Below, piece after piece: positions 29,164 to 36,443 of a stretch of DNA of 64,000 nt. Positions within the stretch are counted from its first letter, which is position 1, and every line of letters begins with the position of its first letter. The stretch is from Herbaspirillum sp. 3R11 (GTDB taxonomy: Bacteria; Pseudomonadota; Gammaproteobacteria; Burkholderiales; Burkholderiaceae_D). The stretch is from contig NZ_SPNJ01000001.1 in assembly GCF_004563925.1 (NCBI RefSeq), positions 372,001-436,000 of the forward strand, in the 5' to 3' direction. The position numbers and the translations under genes were made by a program. The notes under the pieces are model-generated. The model was not told where the DNA came from. It worked only from the letters and a program-made list of their open reading frames with translations, and searched no databases.

Positions 29164-29754
29164 ATGCCATTCAATTTCCCCATCTTGCTCACCTGGTTGC
29201 GTGTTGCCCTGATTCCGCTGGTGGTCGGCGTGTTTTATGTGCCGGAACTCGGCCTCTCGCGCTTCGAACAGGGCGTGGCGTCGACCGCGATCTTCGTCGT
29301 GGCCGCCGCCACCGACTGGTTCGACGGCTTCCTGGCGCGACGCTGGAACCAGACCTCGGCGTTCGGCGCCTTCCTCGACCCGGTCGCCGACAAGCTCATG
29401 GTCACCGGCGCGCTGCTGGTGCTGGTGCATCTGGACCGCGTGCATCCGATCACGGCCTTCATCATCATCGGCCGCGAGATCGCCATCTCGGCGCTGCGTG
29501 AATGGATGGCGCAGCTCGGCGCTTCGAAATCCGTCGCCGTCAGTTCGCTCGGCAAAATCAAGACCACCGCGCAAATGATCGCCATTCCGATGCTGCTGTT
29601 CTACTCGGATCTGTTCGGCATCATCGACACGCGCGAGTGGGGTCACTGGCTGCTGCTGATCGCTGCGGTGCTGACGGTTTGGTCGATGCTGTACTACCTG
29701 CGCAAGGCCTGGCCGCTCATTAAAAAAGTGCAGGAAAGTAAAAGCGGCGCTTGA
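29164..29754 (+). CDS. pgsA: Phosphatidylglycerophosphate synthase PgsA
   Basis: 196 aa, an integral inner-membrane enzyme with about five hydrophobic segments. Joins CDP-diacylglycerol and glycerol 3-phosphate, the first step to phosphatidylglycerol. The CDP-alcohol transferase motif DWFDGFLARRW..GAFLDPVADK (about 58-84) has all its Asp residues. uvrC-pgsA-tRNA-Gly order is common in proteobacteria. The stop codon is overlapped by the -35 box of the following tRNA promoter. Confidence 0.96.
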   Translation: MPFNFPILLTWLRVALIPLVVGVFYVPELGLSRFEQGVASTAIFVVAAATDWFDGFLARRWNQTSAFGAFLDPVADKLMVTGALLVLVHLDRVHPITAFIIIGREIAISALREWMAQLGASKSVAVSSLGKIKTTAQMIAIPMLLFYSDLFGIIDTREWGHWLLLIAAVLTVWSMLYYLRKAWPLIKKVQESKSGA

Positions 29755-29778
29755 CTTCTCCTATGGAAGCTCTATAAT
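29751..29778 (+). promoter_or_regulatory. tRNA promoter overlapping the pgsA stop
   Basis: TTGACT (29751-29756) and a perfect TATAAT (29773-29778), 16 bp apart, lie 18 bp before tRNA-Gly. The -35 contains the pgsA stop codon TGA (29752-29754). A GC-rich discriminator is not evident. Confidence 0.75.
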
Positions 29779-29795
29779 AGCGTTCTGTTGTTGAT

Positions 29796-29871
29796 GCGGG
29801 AGTAGCTCAGTTGGTAGAGCGATACCTTGCCAAGGTATAGGTCGAGAGTTCGAGCCTCTTCTCCCGCTCCA
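29796..29871 (+). tRNA. tRNA-Gly (anticodon GCC), copy 1
   Basis: 76 nt, acceptor GCGGGAG with CTCCCGC, anticodon loop TTGCCAA, T loop AGTTCGAGCCT, CCA encoded. The mature sequence is identical to the copy at 30081. Confidence 0.97.
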
Positions 29872-29880
29872 GAATTACTA

Positions 29881-29907
29881 AAGGAAGCGCAAAACGCTTC
29901 CTTTTTT
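29881..29907 (+). terminator. Terminator after tRNA-Gly copy 1
   Basis: AAGGAAGCG (29881-29889) pairs with CGCTTCCTT (29895-29903) around CAAAA, then a T-run. It suggests that the downstream tRNA-Cys needs its own promoter or read-through. Confidence 0.8.
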
Positions 29908-29996
29908 CATTGTGAGAGTTTGGTCATCAGCTGGAAAAACTTCTTCGGAAGCCGGTTGAAAACATATCGCAATTGACAGCAGTTTCAGTGTCCCCT

Positions 29997-30070
29997 GGCG
30001 GGGTAGCAAAGTGGTTATGCAGCGGCCTGCAAAGCCGTTTACGCCGGTTCGATCCCGACCCCCGCCTCCA
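29997..30070 (+). tRNA. tRNA-Cys (anticodon GCA)
   Basis: 74 nt, acceptor GGCGGGG with CCCCGCC, anticodon loop CTGCAAA, T loop GGTTCGATCCC, CCA encoded. Only 10 bp separate it from the second tRNA-Gly, so those two are almost certainly cotranscribed. Confidence 0.96.
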
Positions 30071-30080
30071 AACACTCCAT

Positions 30081-30156
30081 GCGGGAGTAGCTCAGTTGGT
30101 AGAGCGATACCTTGCCAAGGTATAGGTCGAGAGTTCGAGCCTCTTCTCCCGCTCCA
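30081..30156 (+). tRNA. tRNA-Gly (anticodon GCC), copy 2
   Basis: 76 nt, base-for-base the same mature tRNA as 29796-29871, with encoded CCA. Its terminator is also similar to that of copy 1, which points to a local duplication. Confidence 0.97.
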
Positions 30157-30160
30157 AATT

Positions 30161-30193
30161 AAAAAGGAAGCTCAGCAATGAGCTTCCTTTTTT
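30161..30193 (+). terminator. Terminator after the Cys/Gly tRNA pair
   Basis: AAAAAGGAAGCTCA (30161-30174) pairs with TGAGCTTCCTTTTT (30179-30192) around a 4-nt loop, giving a long stem ending in a T-run. Confidence 0.88.
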
Positions 30194-30342
30194 CTTGCCC
30201 GGCTCGCTTTTATCCTGCCGTCCGTAGTGCTCCTTAGTTACCCCATTTCATCTTTCGCCACGCCGGCACGCCGTGCTGCACCTGCACAGTGCGGACATCA
30301 TCAGCGCATCGTTACTTTTATGTCGCATTTCGTTGGATGTAA

Positions 30343-30371
30343 TTGTTTTTTAAGCAATTACACTCTACATT
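30343..30371 (+). promoter_or_regulatory. Candidate promoter of cheV
   Basis: TTGTTT (30343-30348) and TACATT (30366-30371) are spaced 17 bp apart, about 50 bp before the cheV ATG, in an AT-rich stretch. Match is moderate. The 30194-30342 part of the gap shows nothing else I can name. Confidence 0.35.
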
Positions 30372-30419
30372 GGTATTTCGGTCGGCGAGGGTGGGTCATA
30401 ACAAACGGGGGACAGGGAA

Positions 30420-31370
30420 ATGGATGCATTTCAAAAAGAAATCGACGAGAGAACCAATCTCACGAGTTCCAACAAGTTCGAACTGCTGCTGTTCCGTCTG
30501 GGCACGGATCCGTACGGCGTACGCTCCGAACTGTTCGGCATCAACGTATTCAAGATTCGTGAAATCGTCCCGATGCAGGAGATCACCAAGGCCGCCGGCA
30601 CGCGTTCACCGCTGCTGGGCATGGTCAATATCCGCGGTCAGATCATTTCCGTCATCGATTTGCCGGCCGTCGTCGGCTGTGTGCCCAAAAGCGGCCTGAA
30701 CATTTTGCTCGTCACCGAATACGCGCGCAGCACCCAAGCGTTTGCGGTCGAGTCGGTCGATGAAATCGTGCGGCTGGAGTGGAGCCAGGTCCTGTCGGCC
30801 GAATCCAAGGCCGGCGGCAACTTCGTCACCAGCATCGCGCGTCTTGACGACGACCTCAGCAGCAGCCGTCTGGCGCAGGTGCTCGACGTCGAGCAGATCC
30901 TGCACGAAATCATGCCGACTGAGCGCGACATGGAAATGGAGGGCCTGGAACATATCCAGCTCAAGCCCGGTTCGATCATCCTCGCGGCAGACGATTCCAA
31001 AGTCGCCCGTTCACTGGTCGAAAGCGGACTCAAGGCGCTCGGCTTGCCGTACGTGATGTGCAAGACCGGCAAGGAAGCCTGGGAAAAGCTGCAAGACATC
31101 TACAAGGAAACCAAGTCCCAGGGCGTGCCCATCACCGATCGCGTGGCGATGGTGCTGACCGACCTTGAAATGCCCGAGATGGACGGCTTTACGCTCACGC
31201 GCAACATCAAGCGCGACGACGGCCTGAAAGCCATTCCGGTGGTGATTCACTCGTCGCTGTCGGGCTCGGCCAATGAAGATCACGTCAAGAACATCGGCGC
31301 CGACGGCTACGTGGCAAAGTTCGTCATTGAAGACCTGACTGCCGCCCTCATCAAGGCGCTCGGCAAATAA
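30420..31370 (+). CDS. cheV: Chemotaxis coupling/receiver protein CheV
   Basis: 316 aa: a CheW-like coupling domain (about 20-165, with FGINVFKIREIVPM and MVNIRGQIISVIDL) fused to a CheY-like receiver (about 185-316). Receiver residues are intact: the acidic pair in ILAADDSK, phospho-acceptor Asp248 (TDLEMPEMDG) and the Lys in YVAKF. CheV links chemoreceptors to CheA and adapts the signal by phosphorylation. No chemoreceptor or cheA gene is adjacent. A strong hairpin ends the gene. Confidence 0.93.
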   Translation: MDAFQKEIDERTNLTSSNKFELLLFRLGTDPYGVRSELFGINVFKIREIVPMQEITKAAGTRSPLLGMVNIRGQIISVIDLPAVVGCVPKSGLNILLVTEYARSTQAFAVESVDEIVRLEWSQVLSAESKAGGNFVTSIARLDDDLSSSRLAQVLDVEQILHEIMPTERDMEMEGLEHIQLKPGSIILAADDSKVARSLVESGLKALGLPYVMCKTGKEAWEKLQDIYKETKSQGVPITDRVAMVLTDLEMPEMDGFTLTRNIKRDDGLKAIPVVIHSSLSGSANEDHVKNIGADGYVAKFVIEDLTAALIKALGK

Positions 31371-31413
31371 TAGCCGGCCGCGGCGTCCTGAACGAGGTCG
31401 TCGCAAGTTGAAA

Positions 31414-31465
31414 GCAAAATGCCGTTTGTCCCGAATAGAGAGAGGGAGCGGCATTTTGCCGTTTT
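31414..31465 (+). terminator. Terminator after cheV
   Basis: A perfect 11-bp stem, GCAAAATGCCG (31414-31424) with CGGCATTTTGC (31449-31459), encloses a 24-nt purine-rich loop and is followed by CGTTTTC. The loop is long and the T-run short, so efficiency is uncertain. Confidence 0.6.
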
Positions 31466-31739
31466 CTCTCCATTCGTTTGCAATGAACAGGTAGTCGGCC
31501 AGCCATGCAGCGCAAACCATGTTCAGGAGCGCCGGGTGTCGCAGCGGAAACTACCATGCTCAACAATGTTGATATATTGATATCGTTTGTCGTTCCGACC
31601 GGCCATGTCCGCGGGACGCATTCAAATGTAAAGATCGGGACTTCATCGCGGCACATTTGCTCGCAGGACGCCGCTATCTCTTATACTGACGTCCTTTCCA
31701 ACCTGTTCCCATTTTCCGGTCACGCATCGTGATCCTGCT
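31466..31739. other. Non-coding gap upstream of cobT
   Basis: No convincing gene: a 75-codon frame at 31505-31732 has no ribosome-binding site and unlikely composition. Two adjacent palindromes, CAACA-A-TGTTG (31561-31571) and GATAT-ATTG-ATATC (31571-31584), may be regulatory. I looked for a cobalamin riboswitch before cobT and did not find its B12 box (GCCACTG-like). Confidence 0.4.
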
Positions 31740-32774
31740 ATGCGCATTCCACAGTTAGCTTCCACGCAAGACGCTGCGCTGGCCTCGGCCCTGCAAGCGG
31801 CAATCGACAACAAGACCAAGCCGCAGGGCAGCCTCGGCGTGCTCGAATTCGTCGCGCATCGCATCGGCCTGATCCAGCAATCGCGCACGCCACGTATCGA
31901 CCGCGCCGCAGTCGCGGTGTTCGCTGGCGACCATGGCGTGGTGGCGGAAAATATTTCGGCCTATCCGCAAAGCGTGACCTGGCAGATGGTGGAAAATTTC
32001 CTGCAGCAGGGCGCGGCGATCAACGTGTTTGCGCGCCAGAACGATTGCGCGCTGCATATTGTGGACGCCGGCGTGAACCATGAGTTCGGCGAGCGTGAAG
32101 GACTGGTCTCGCGCAAGCTGGGACCGGGCACGCGCAATTTCGCGCAAGAACCTGCCATGAGCGCAGCGCAGTGTGAACAGGCCTTGCAGTACGGCATGGA
32201 CCTGGTTGCAGCGATGCCGGTCGACGTCATCGGTTTCGGTGAAATGGGCATCGGCAACACCACCGCTGCTGCTGCCATCATGCACAAGATCACCGGCATC
32301 GCCGTCGCGGAATGCGTCGGCGCCGGCACCGGCCTGGCCGCCGACGGCATCCTTCATAAGCAACGGGTGATCGAGCGGGCGGTCGCGCTGCACGTCGGCG
32401 CCGATGCGCCGCTGGAAGTGCTGCGCACCTTCGGCGGTTTTGAAATCGCCATGATCGCCGGCGCCATGCTCAAGGCGGCCGAGCGTCGCATGGTGTTGCT
32501 GATCGACGGCTTCATCGTGACCTCGGCGCTGCTGGTGGCGGCGAAACTGCAACCGGCCATCCTCGACTATTGCCTGTTCTCGCATTGTTCCGATGAGCAC
32601 GGCCACCGCCGCATGTTGCAGTATCTTGACGCGCGTCCCTTGATGCAACTCGACCTGCGGCTGGGCGAAGGCACCGGCAGCGCGCTGGCGTTGCCGTTGC
32701 TGCACGCGGCGGTCAACTTCCTCGCGCAGATGGCGACGTTTTCCTCTGCGCAAGTCAGTGAGAAGAGCGCCTGA
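31740..32774 (+). CDS. cobT: Nicotinate-nucleotide:dimethylbenzimidazole phosphoribosyltransferase CobT
   Basis: 344 aa. Makes alpha-ribazole 5'-phosphate, the lower-ligand precursor of cobalamin. Family segments: KPQGSLGVLE near 22-33, FAGDHGV near 60, GEMGIGNTTAA near 165, and the catalytic Glu in LRLGEGTGSALALPL near 315. First of three late-cobalamin genes (cobT, cobS, cobC) packed with gaps of 1 and 15 bp. Confidence 0.96.
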   Translation: MRIPQLASTQDAALASALQAAIDNKTKPQGSLGVLEFVAHRIGLIQQSRTPRIDRAAVAVFAGDHGVVAENISAYPQSVTWQMVENFLQQGAAINVFARQNDCALHIVDAGVNHEFGEREGLVSRKLGPGTRNFAQEPAMSAAQCEQALQYGMDLVAAMPVDVIGFGEMGIGNTTAAAAIMHKITGIAVAECVGAGTGLAADGILHKQRVIERAVALHVGADAPLEVLRTFGGFEIAMIAGAMLKAAERRMVLLIDGFIVTSALLVAAKLQPAILDYCLFSHCSDEHGHRRMLQYLDARPLMQLDLRLGEGTGSALALPLLHAAVNFLAQMATFSSAQVSEKSA

Positions 32775-32775
32775 C

Positions 32776-33600
32776 ATGGCTGCCGCGCCCACGCCGTCAC
32801 CCGCCACCGGCTTGCGCCATCAGTTGCAGCTGTTCTTTACGGCGCTGCAATTTTTCACGCGCCTGCCGGCGCCGCGCTGGGTCGGTTTCGACGCTGCCTG
32901 GCTGCAACACGCGGCACGCTATTTTCCTGCGGTGGGGATCATCGTTTCATTGGCATGCGCCGCTGTGTACTGGCTGGCGGCGCTGTGGCTGCCGCAAGTG
33001 GTGGCGGTGCTGTTATCGACTGCAGCGGGCATCTATCTCACCGGCGCTTTTCATGAAGACGGCTTTGCCGACGTCTGCGACGGTTTCGGCGGTGGCATGC
33101 AGCCATCGCGCGTGCTCGAGATCATGCGCGACTCGCGTGTCGGCGCCTATGGGGTGATCGGCATCGTGCTGCTGCTGGCGACCAAGATCGCCGGCCTGGC
33201 GTCGCTGCCCGCATTGCAGGTGATGCCGGCCTTGCTGATTGCCCATCCCTTGTCGCGCTGCTTCGCCGCAGCGCTGATCTGGCGCATGCCGTATGTGCGT
33301 GAAGAGGGCAAGGTCAAGCCGTTGGCGCAAAACATGAGCAAGGGTGAATTCACCGTCGCCGCCGTCACCGCCGCGTTGCCGTTGATCGTGTGCGTTGCGA
33401 CGGGATGGCTGGCGCTGCAGGCGCTGCTGTTGGCCATGTTGCTCGGCGCCGGCGCGGCCTGGTTCCTTGCGCGAAAATTCCACCGCCGCATCGGCGGCTA
33501 CACCGGCGACTGCCTCGGCGCCGTCCAACAATTCAGCGAAGTCGCGATCTACCTGGGCCTGCTGGCCGCAGCGTCAGTGTCGCCGGCTTCCCATATTTAA
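32776..33600 (+). CDS. cobS: Adenosylcobinamide-GDP ribazoletransferase CobS
   Basis: 274 aa from the ATG at 32776, 1 bp after cobT. A polytopic inner-membrane enzyme that joins GDP-cobinamide with alpha-ribazole to complete cobalamin. Signatures: QFFTRLPAPRW near residue 25, and FHEDGFADVCDGFGGG..ALEIMRDSRVGAYG-type motif near 90-120, the metal-binding DGFAD region. About six hydrophobic segments. Confidence 0.95.
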   Translation: MAAAPTPSPATGLRHQLQLFFTALQFFTRLPAPRWVGFDAAWLQHAARYFPAVGIIVSLACAAVYWLAALWLPQVVAVLLSTAAGIYLTGAFHEDGFADVCDGFGGGMQPSRVLEIMRDSRVGAYGVIGIVLLLATKIAGLASLPALQVMPALLIAHPLSRCFAAALIWRMPYVREEGKVKPLAQNMSKGEFTVAAVTAALPLIVCVATGWLALQALLLAMLLGAGAAWFLARKFHRRIGGYTGDCLGAVQQFSEVAIYLGLLAAASVSPASHI

Positions 33601-33615
33601 ACAGAAAGGTCGACC

Positions 33616-34170
33616 ATGTTGCTGCATCTCATCCGCCACCCCCAGCCCGTTATCGACAAAGGCCTTTGCTACGGCAGCAGCGACCTTGCCGTGACCGAAG
33701 AAGAGTGCGCCAAGGTGCTCGAGCAGGTAAAACCTGCGCTGCCGCCGCATGTGCCGGTGTACTCGAGTCCGTTGCAGCGTTGCGTATTCCTGGCCGAACC
33801 ACTGGCGACCGCGCTCAGCGCCGGTCCGGTGCGCTACGATCCGCGCCTGATGGAAATGCATTTCGGCACTTGGGAACAGCGCGCCTGGGATGACTTGCCA
33901 CGTGCGGAAATTGATGCCTGGGCCAGCGATGTGGTCGGCTATCGTCCCGGCGGCGGCGAGAATGTCCTCAACGTGGCGCAGCGCGTGGAAGCCTTCTGCA
34001 GCGACTTGCAGCAGCGCGGCCAGAGCCAGGCCATCGTGGTCTGCCACGCCGGCACGATCCGTCTGTTGCAGGCGCGCGCGCTTGGCTTGTCCGTCACCAA
34101 GATGGCTGAGCATGCTGCGGTCAACGCGCATGCGATTGCGTTCGGCGAAGTACTGACGCTGAAGTTGTAA
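33616..34170 (+). CDS. cobC: Alpha-ribazole phosphatase-like (histidine phosphatase)
   Basis: 184 aa, phosphoglycerate-mutase-like fold. The phosphohistidine motif reads LIRHPQP (His7) where most family members have RHG, and the second His is in VVCHAGTIR. Acting on alpha-ribazole 5'-phosphate is inferred from its place after cobT and cobS. An intact C-terminus is followed by a bidirectional-looking terminator. Confidence 0.88.
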   Translation: MLLHLIRHPQPVIDKGLCYGSSDLAVTEEECAKVLEQVKPALPPHVPVYSSPLQRCVFLAEPLATALSAGPVRYDPRLMEMHFGTWEQRAWDDLPRAEIDAWASDVVGYRPGGGENVLNVAQRVEAFCSDLQQRGQSQAIVVCHAGTIRLLQARALGLSVTKMAEHAAVNAHAIAFGEVLTLKL

Positions 34171-34174
34171 AAAC

Positions 34175-34206
34175 AAAACGCGCGGTTTGAGGCCGCGCGT
34201 TTTTGT
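34175..34206 (+). terminator. Terminator between cobC and the convergent regulator gene
   Basis: AAAACGCGCGG (34175-34185) pairs with CCGCGCGTTTT (34193-34203). A-rich and T-rich ends on either side suit termination from both directions. Confidence 0.82.
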
Positions 34207-34237
34207 TCATTCTTCCGTTTGATCTTCCGATCTTTAT

Positions 34238-34882
34238 CTATTCGTAGCGCTGTTCCACCGCAAATTTGATCAGTTCCGCCTGACCGTCGATGCCGAGCTT
34301 GCGCTTGATGTTCAGGCGATGCGTCTCCACCGTGCGCACGCTCAGGTCCAGCTCGCGTGCAATCTGCTTGTTCGATTCGCCGTTGGCGATATGCTGCAGC
34401 ACCTGGCGCTCGCGCGAGGTCAGCAGGTCGCCTGCCGCCAGCGGCTGCGACAGTTTCCTGGCCAGCGCGGCGCTGTAATAAATCCCTCCCGATATCACCG
34501 TCTCGATGGCCCGGATAATGTCCTGGCCCGGGGCATCCTTGAGCACGTAGCCGCGTGCGCCGGCCTGGATCGACTGCATCACGTATTCGCTCTTGTCGTG
34601 CATGCTCAGGATCAGCACGGCGATCTCCGGAAAGCGTGCGTGGAATTCCGCCGTCAGGTCGATACCGTTCATGCCGCGCATGTTGATGTCCATCAGCACC
34701 AGATCGATCTCCTGCAGCGTCGCCAGTTTCAGGGCCTCGTCGGCGCCGCCGGCTTCGGCCACCACGTGCAGGTTCGTCACCGTCTCCAGTCGCGCGCGCA
34801 AGCCGTCGCGTACCAGCGGATGATCGTCGACCAGCATGATGCGGGTGACATTGGACGCAGACGTCGATGTGGACTCAGACAT
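34238..34882 (-). CDS. NarL/FixJ-type response regulator
   Basis: 214 aa: receiver domain (14-130; Asp19, Asp20, phospho-acceptor Asp65, Lys115) and a LuxR-type helix-turn-helix (about 150-210, LTSRERQVLQHIANGESNKQIARELDLS). It overlaps the upstream kinase gene by 8 bp, so the pair is translationally coupled. Both are divergent from cstA, and repeated TACGTAG boxes upstream of cstA are plausible binding sites. Likely controls cstA. Confidence 0.93.
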   Translation of the reverse strand: MSESTSTSASNVTRIMLVDDHPLVRDGLRARLETVTNLHVVAEAGGADEALKLATLQEIDLVLMDINMRGMNGIDLTAEFHARFPEIAVLILSMHDKSEYVMQSIQAGARGYVLKDAPGQDIIRAIETVISGGIYYSAALARKLSQPLAAGDLLTSRERQVLQHIANGESNKQIARELDLSVRTVETHRLNIKRKLGIDGQAELIKFAVEQRYE

Positions 34883-36263
34883 GGGGATATACCGGTGCGG
34901 TTGAGTGGGGAATGCGGGCCGTCACGACCGTGCCTTCCGACGAAGAGCGCAGCGAGAAGCTGCCGCCCACGGCTTCCAGACGTTCGACCATGTTGCGCAG
35001 GCCGATACCGCGCTTGGGATGGTCGTCGATCTGGTCGAGATTGAATCCGATGCCGTTATCGCCAATCTCCAGCGTAACGTGGCCGGCGTCGGCATGCAGC
35101 TGCATGTCGATCTGGGTGGCTTGGGCGTGGCGCGCGATATTGGTCAGCGCTTCCTGCGCGATGCGGAACAGCACCGTGTTGGCCACGCCCGACAAGGTAT
35201 CGACCTGGGCGCCGGCATGGAAGGCGATCGGCGTCGACGCAGTGCTGCTCCATTCCTGGCACAGATGTTCCAGCGCCGCGGCCAGCCCCAGGTCGTCCAG
35301 GATGGCAGGGCGCAGGTCATGAGAAATGCGGCGCACTTCGGCCAGCACGTCAGTGATCTGGGTGGCGGTGCGTTCGACGCTGAGCTTGGCGGCCGCAGCC
35401 TGCTCGGGCGTGCCCGACAATCGGATGACGGCGGCTTCGATCTGCAGCTTGATCGACACGAGCCACTGGCTGATGCCGTCGTGCAAATCGCGTGACAGCC
35501 GCGCGCGTTCTTCTTCCTGCGAGCGCACCACGCGCTGCGCCAGCTGCTTGAGCTTGGCGTCGGCGACGCGATGTTCGCTGACGTTGAGCAGCAAGCCGGA
35601 CAGCGCCACCACCAGCGCGCTCAGGATGGCGATGCCGGCGATCAGCAGCATGGTCTTGTGGATGTGGCCGGACACCTGGTTGTCGATCTTTTCCAGCGCG
35701 GCGTCGACGTCGTCGAGATAAATGCCGGTGCCGACCACCCAGCCCCAATTCGGTATCGCCACCACGTAGCCGAGCTTGGGCGCGACGGTGTGGCTGGACG
35801 GCTTTTCCCACAAGTAACGCACGTAGCCGCCGCCTTCGTTGGCGCGCGCGATCAGCAGCTGGATGGTCGGGCTGCCGCTGGCATCGCGCCAGTCCCACAT
35901 GTCGCGGCCGACCAGCTCGGGTTGGCGCGGATGGACCAGGTTCTTGCCGCGCTGATCGTAGACGTAGAAATAACCGTCGTCGCCGAAATCGAGGCGTTCC
36001 AGAATCCGCTTGGCTTCTTCCTGCACTGCGGTGTCGCTGCGGCCCGATTCGTACAGGTGCGCAATCGCGCGCGTGGCCAGGTCGACGTAGTGCTTGAGCT
36101 CGGCATCCTTGCTCGCCAGATAGGCCGCCTGCACCGAGGCGCGCTGCTGCTGGCCGAGCGTCACCGCCTGGTGGCGCACCACCAGCGCGATCGCGGACAA
36201 GGCCAGCGCCAGTGGGACGATGGCGAGGAAAATGATCTTGTGACGTAAGTTCATGTCGCGCAT
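34875..36263 (-). CDS. Cache-domain sensor histidine kinase (HisKA_3)
   Basis: 462 aa, inner membrane. Transmembrane segments at about 9-30 and 204-226 bracket a periplasmic single-Cache domain (about 40-195; the DGYFYVYDQRGKNLVHP and GWVVGTGIYLDD strands are typical). The HisKA_3 dimerisation helix carries phosphorylated His261 (SRDLHDGISQW), followed by the ATPase domain with DNGIGF near 393. Single-Cache kinases of this type often sense small carboxylates; next to cstA, pyruvate is a reasonable guess only. A second ATG, three codons downstream, is possible. Confidence 0.92.
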   Translation of the reverse strand: MRDMNLRHKIIFLAIVPLALALSAIALVVRHQAVTLGQQQRASVQAAYLASKDAELKHYVDLATRAIAHLYESGRSDTAVQEEAKRILERLDFGDDGYFYVYDQRGKNLVHPRQPELVGRDMWDWRDASGSPTIQLLIARANEGGGYVRYLWEKPSSHTVAPKLGYVVAIPNWGWVVGTGIYLDDVDAALEKIDNQVSGHIHKTMLLIAGIAILSALVVALSGLLLNVSEHRVADAKLKQLAQRVVRSQEEERARLSRDLHDGISQWLVSIKLQIEAAVIRLSGTPEQAAAAKLSVERTATQITDVLAEVRRISHDLRPAILDDLGLAAALEHLCQEWSSTASTPIAFHAGAQVDTLSGVANTVLFRIAQEALTNIARHAQATQIDMQLHADAGHVTLEIGDNGIGFNLDQIDDHPKRGIGLRNMVERLEAVGGSFSLRSSSEGTVVTARIPHSTAPVYPHV

Positions 36264-36264
36264 T

Positions 36265-36350
36265 CTACATAACTACAAGTACGTAGTTATACGTAGCGAA
36301 CCTGCGTAGTGCTCCGCTTGTGGCGGCTCCTCCGATATCAAATACTACGC
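36265..36350. promoter_or_regulatory. Repeated TACGTAG boxes between kinase gene and cstA
   Basis: TACGTAG occurs at 36280-36286 and 36290-36296, 10 bp apart, about one helical turn. CTACATAACTAC (36265-36276) mirrors part of this. Farther on, GCGTAGT (36304-36310) and ACTACGC (36344-36350) form another inverted pair. Repeats one turn apart and inverted heptamers are typical of NarL-type regulator sites. The binding protein is inferred. Confidence 0.5.
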
Positions 36351-36443
36351 TCCGTACCGATCCCTCGCGGACGGGCAATGTCGCACAACAAAAACAATAA
36401 AAACAATTTCCATAAAACAGAGATCCCGTCAGGGAGGAGAACA

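Noticed and set aside
29878-30075. Minus-strand 65-codon frame over tRNA-Cys
   Set aside because: Antisense of a tRNA and its terminator; peptide GGGGRDRTGVNG is a recurrent artefact.
29796-30156. Prophage or island attachment site at the tRNA genes
   Set aside because: No integrase, no partial tRNA copies and no composition change beside the tRNAs; the second tRNA-Gly is complete with its own terminator.
30227-30562. Plus-strand 111-codon frame before and into cheV
   Set aside because: Runs out of frame into the cheV coding region; peptide has no coherent composition.
31505-31732. Plus-strand 75-codon frame before cobT
   Set aside because: No ribosome-binding site, mixed composition and no recognisable fold; also overlaps the palindromes in the promoter region.
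31466-31739. Cobalamin riboswitch before cobT
   Set aside because: Looked for because of gene context, but no B12 box or multi-stem pattern could be found by eye.
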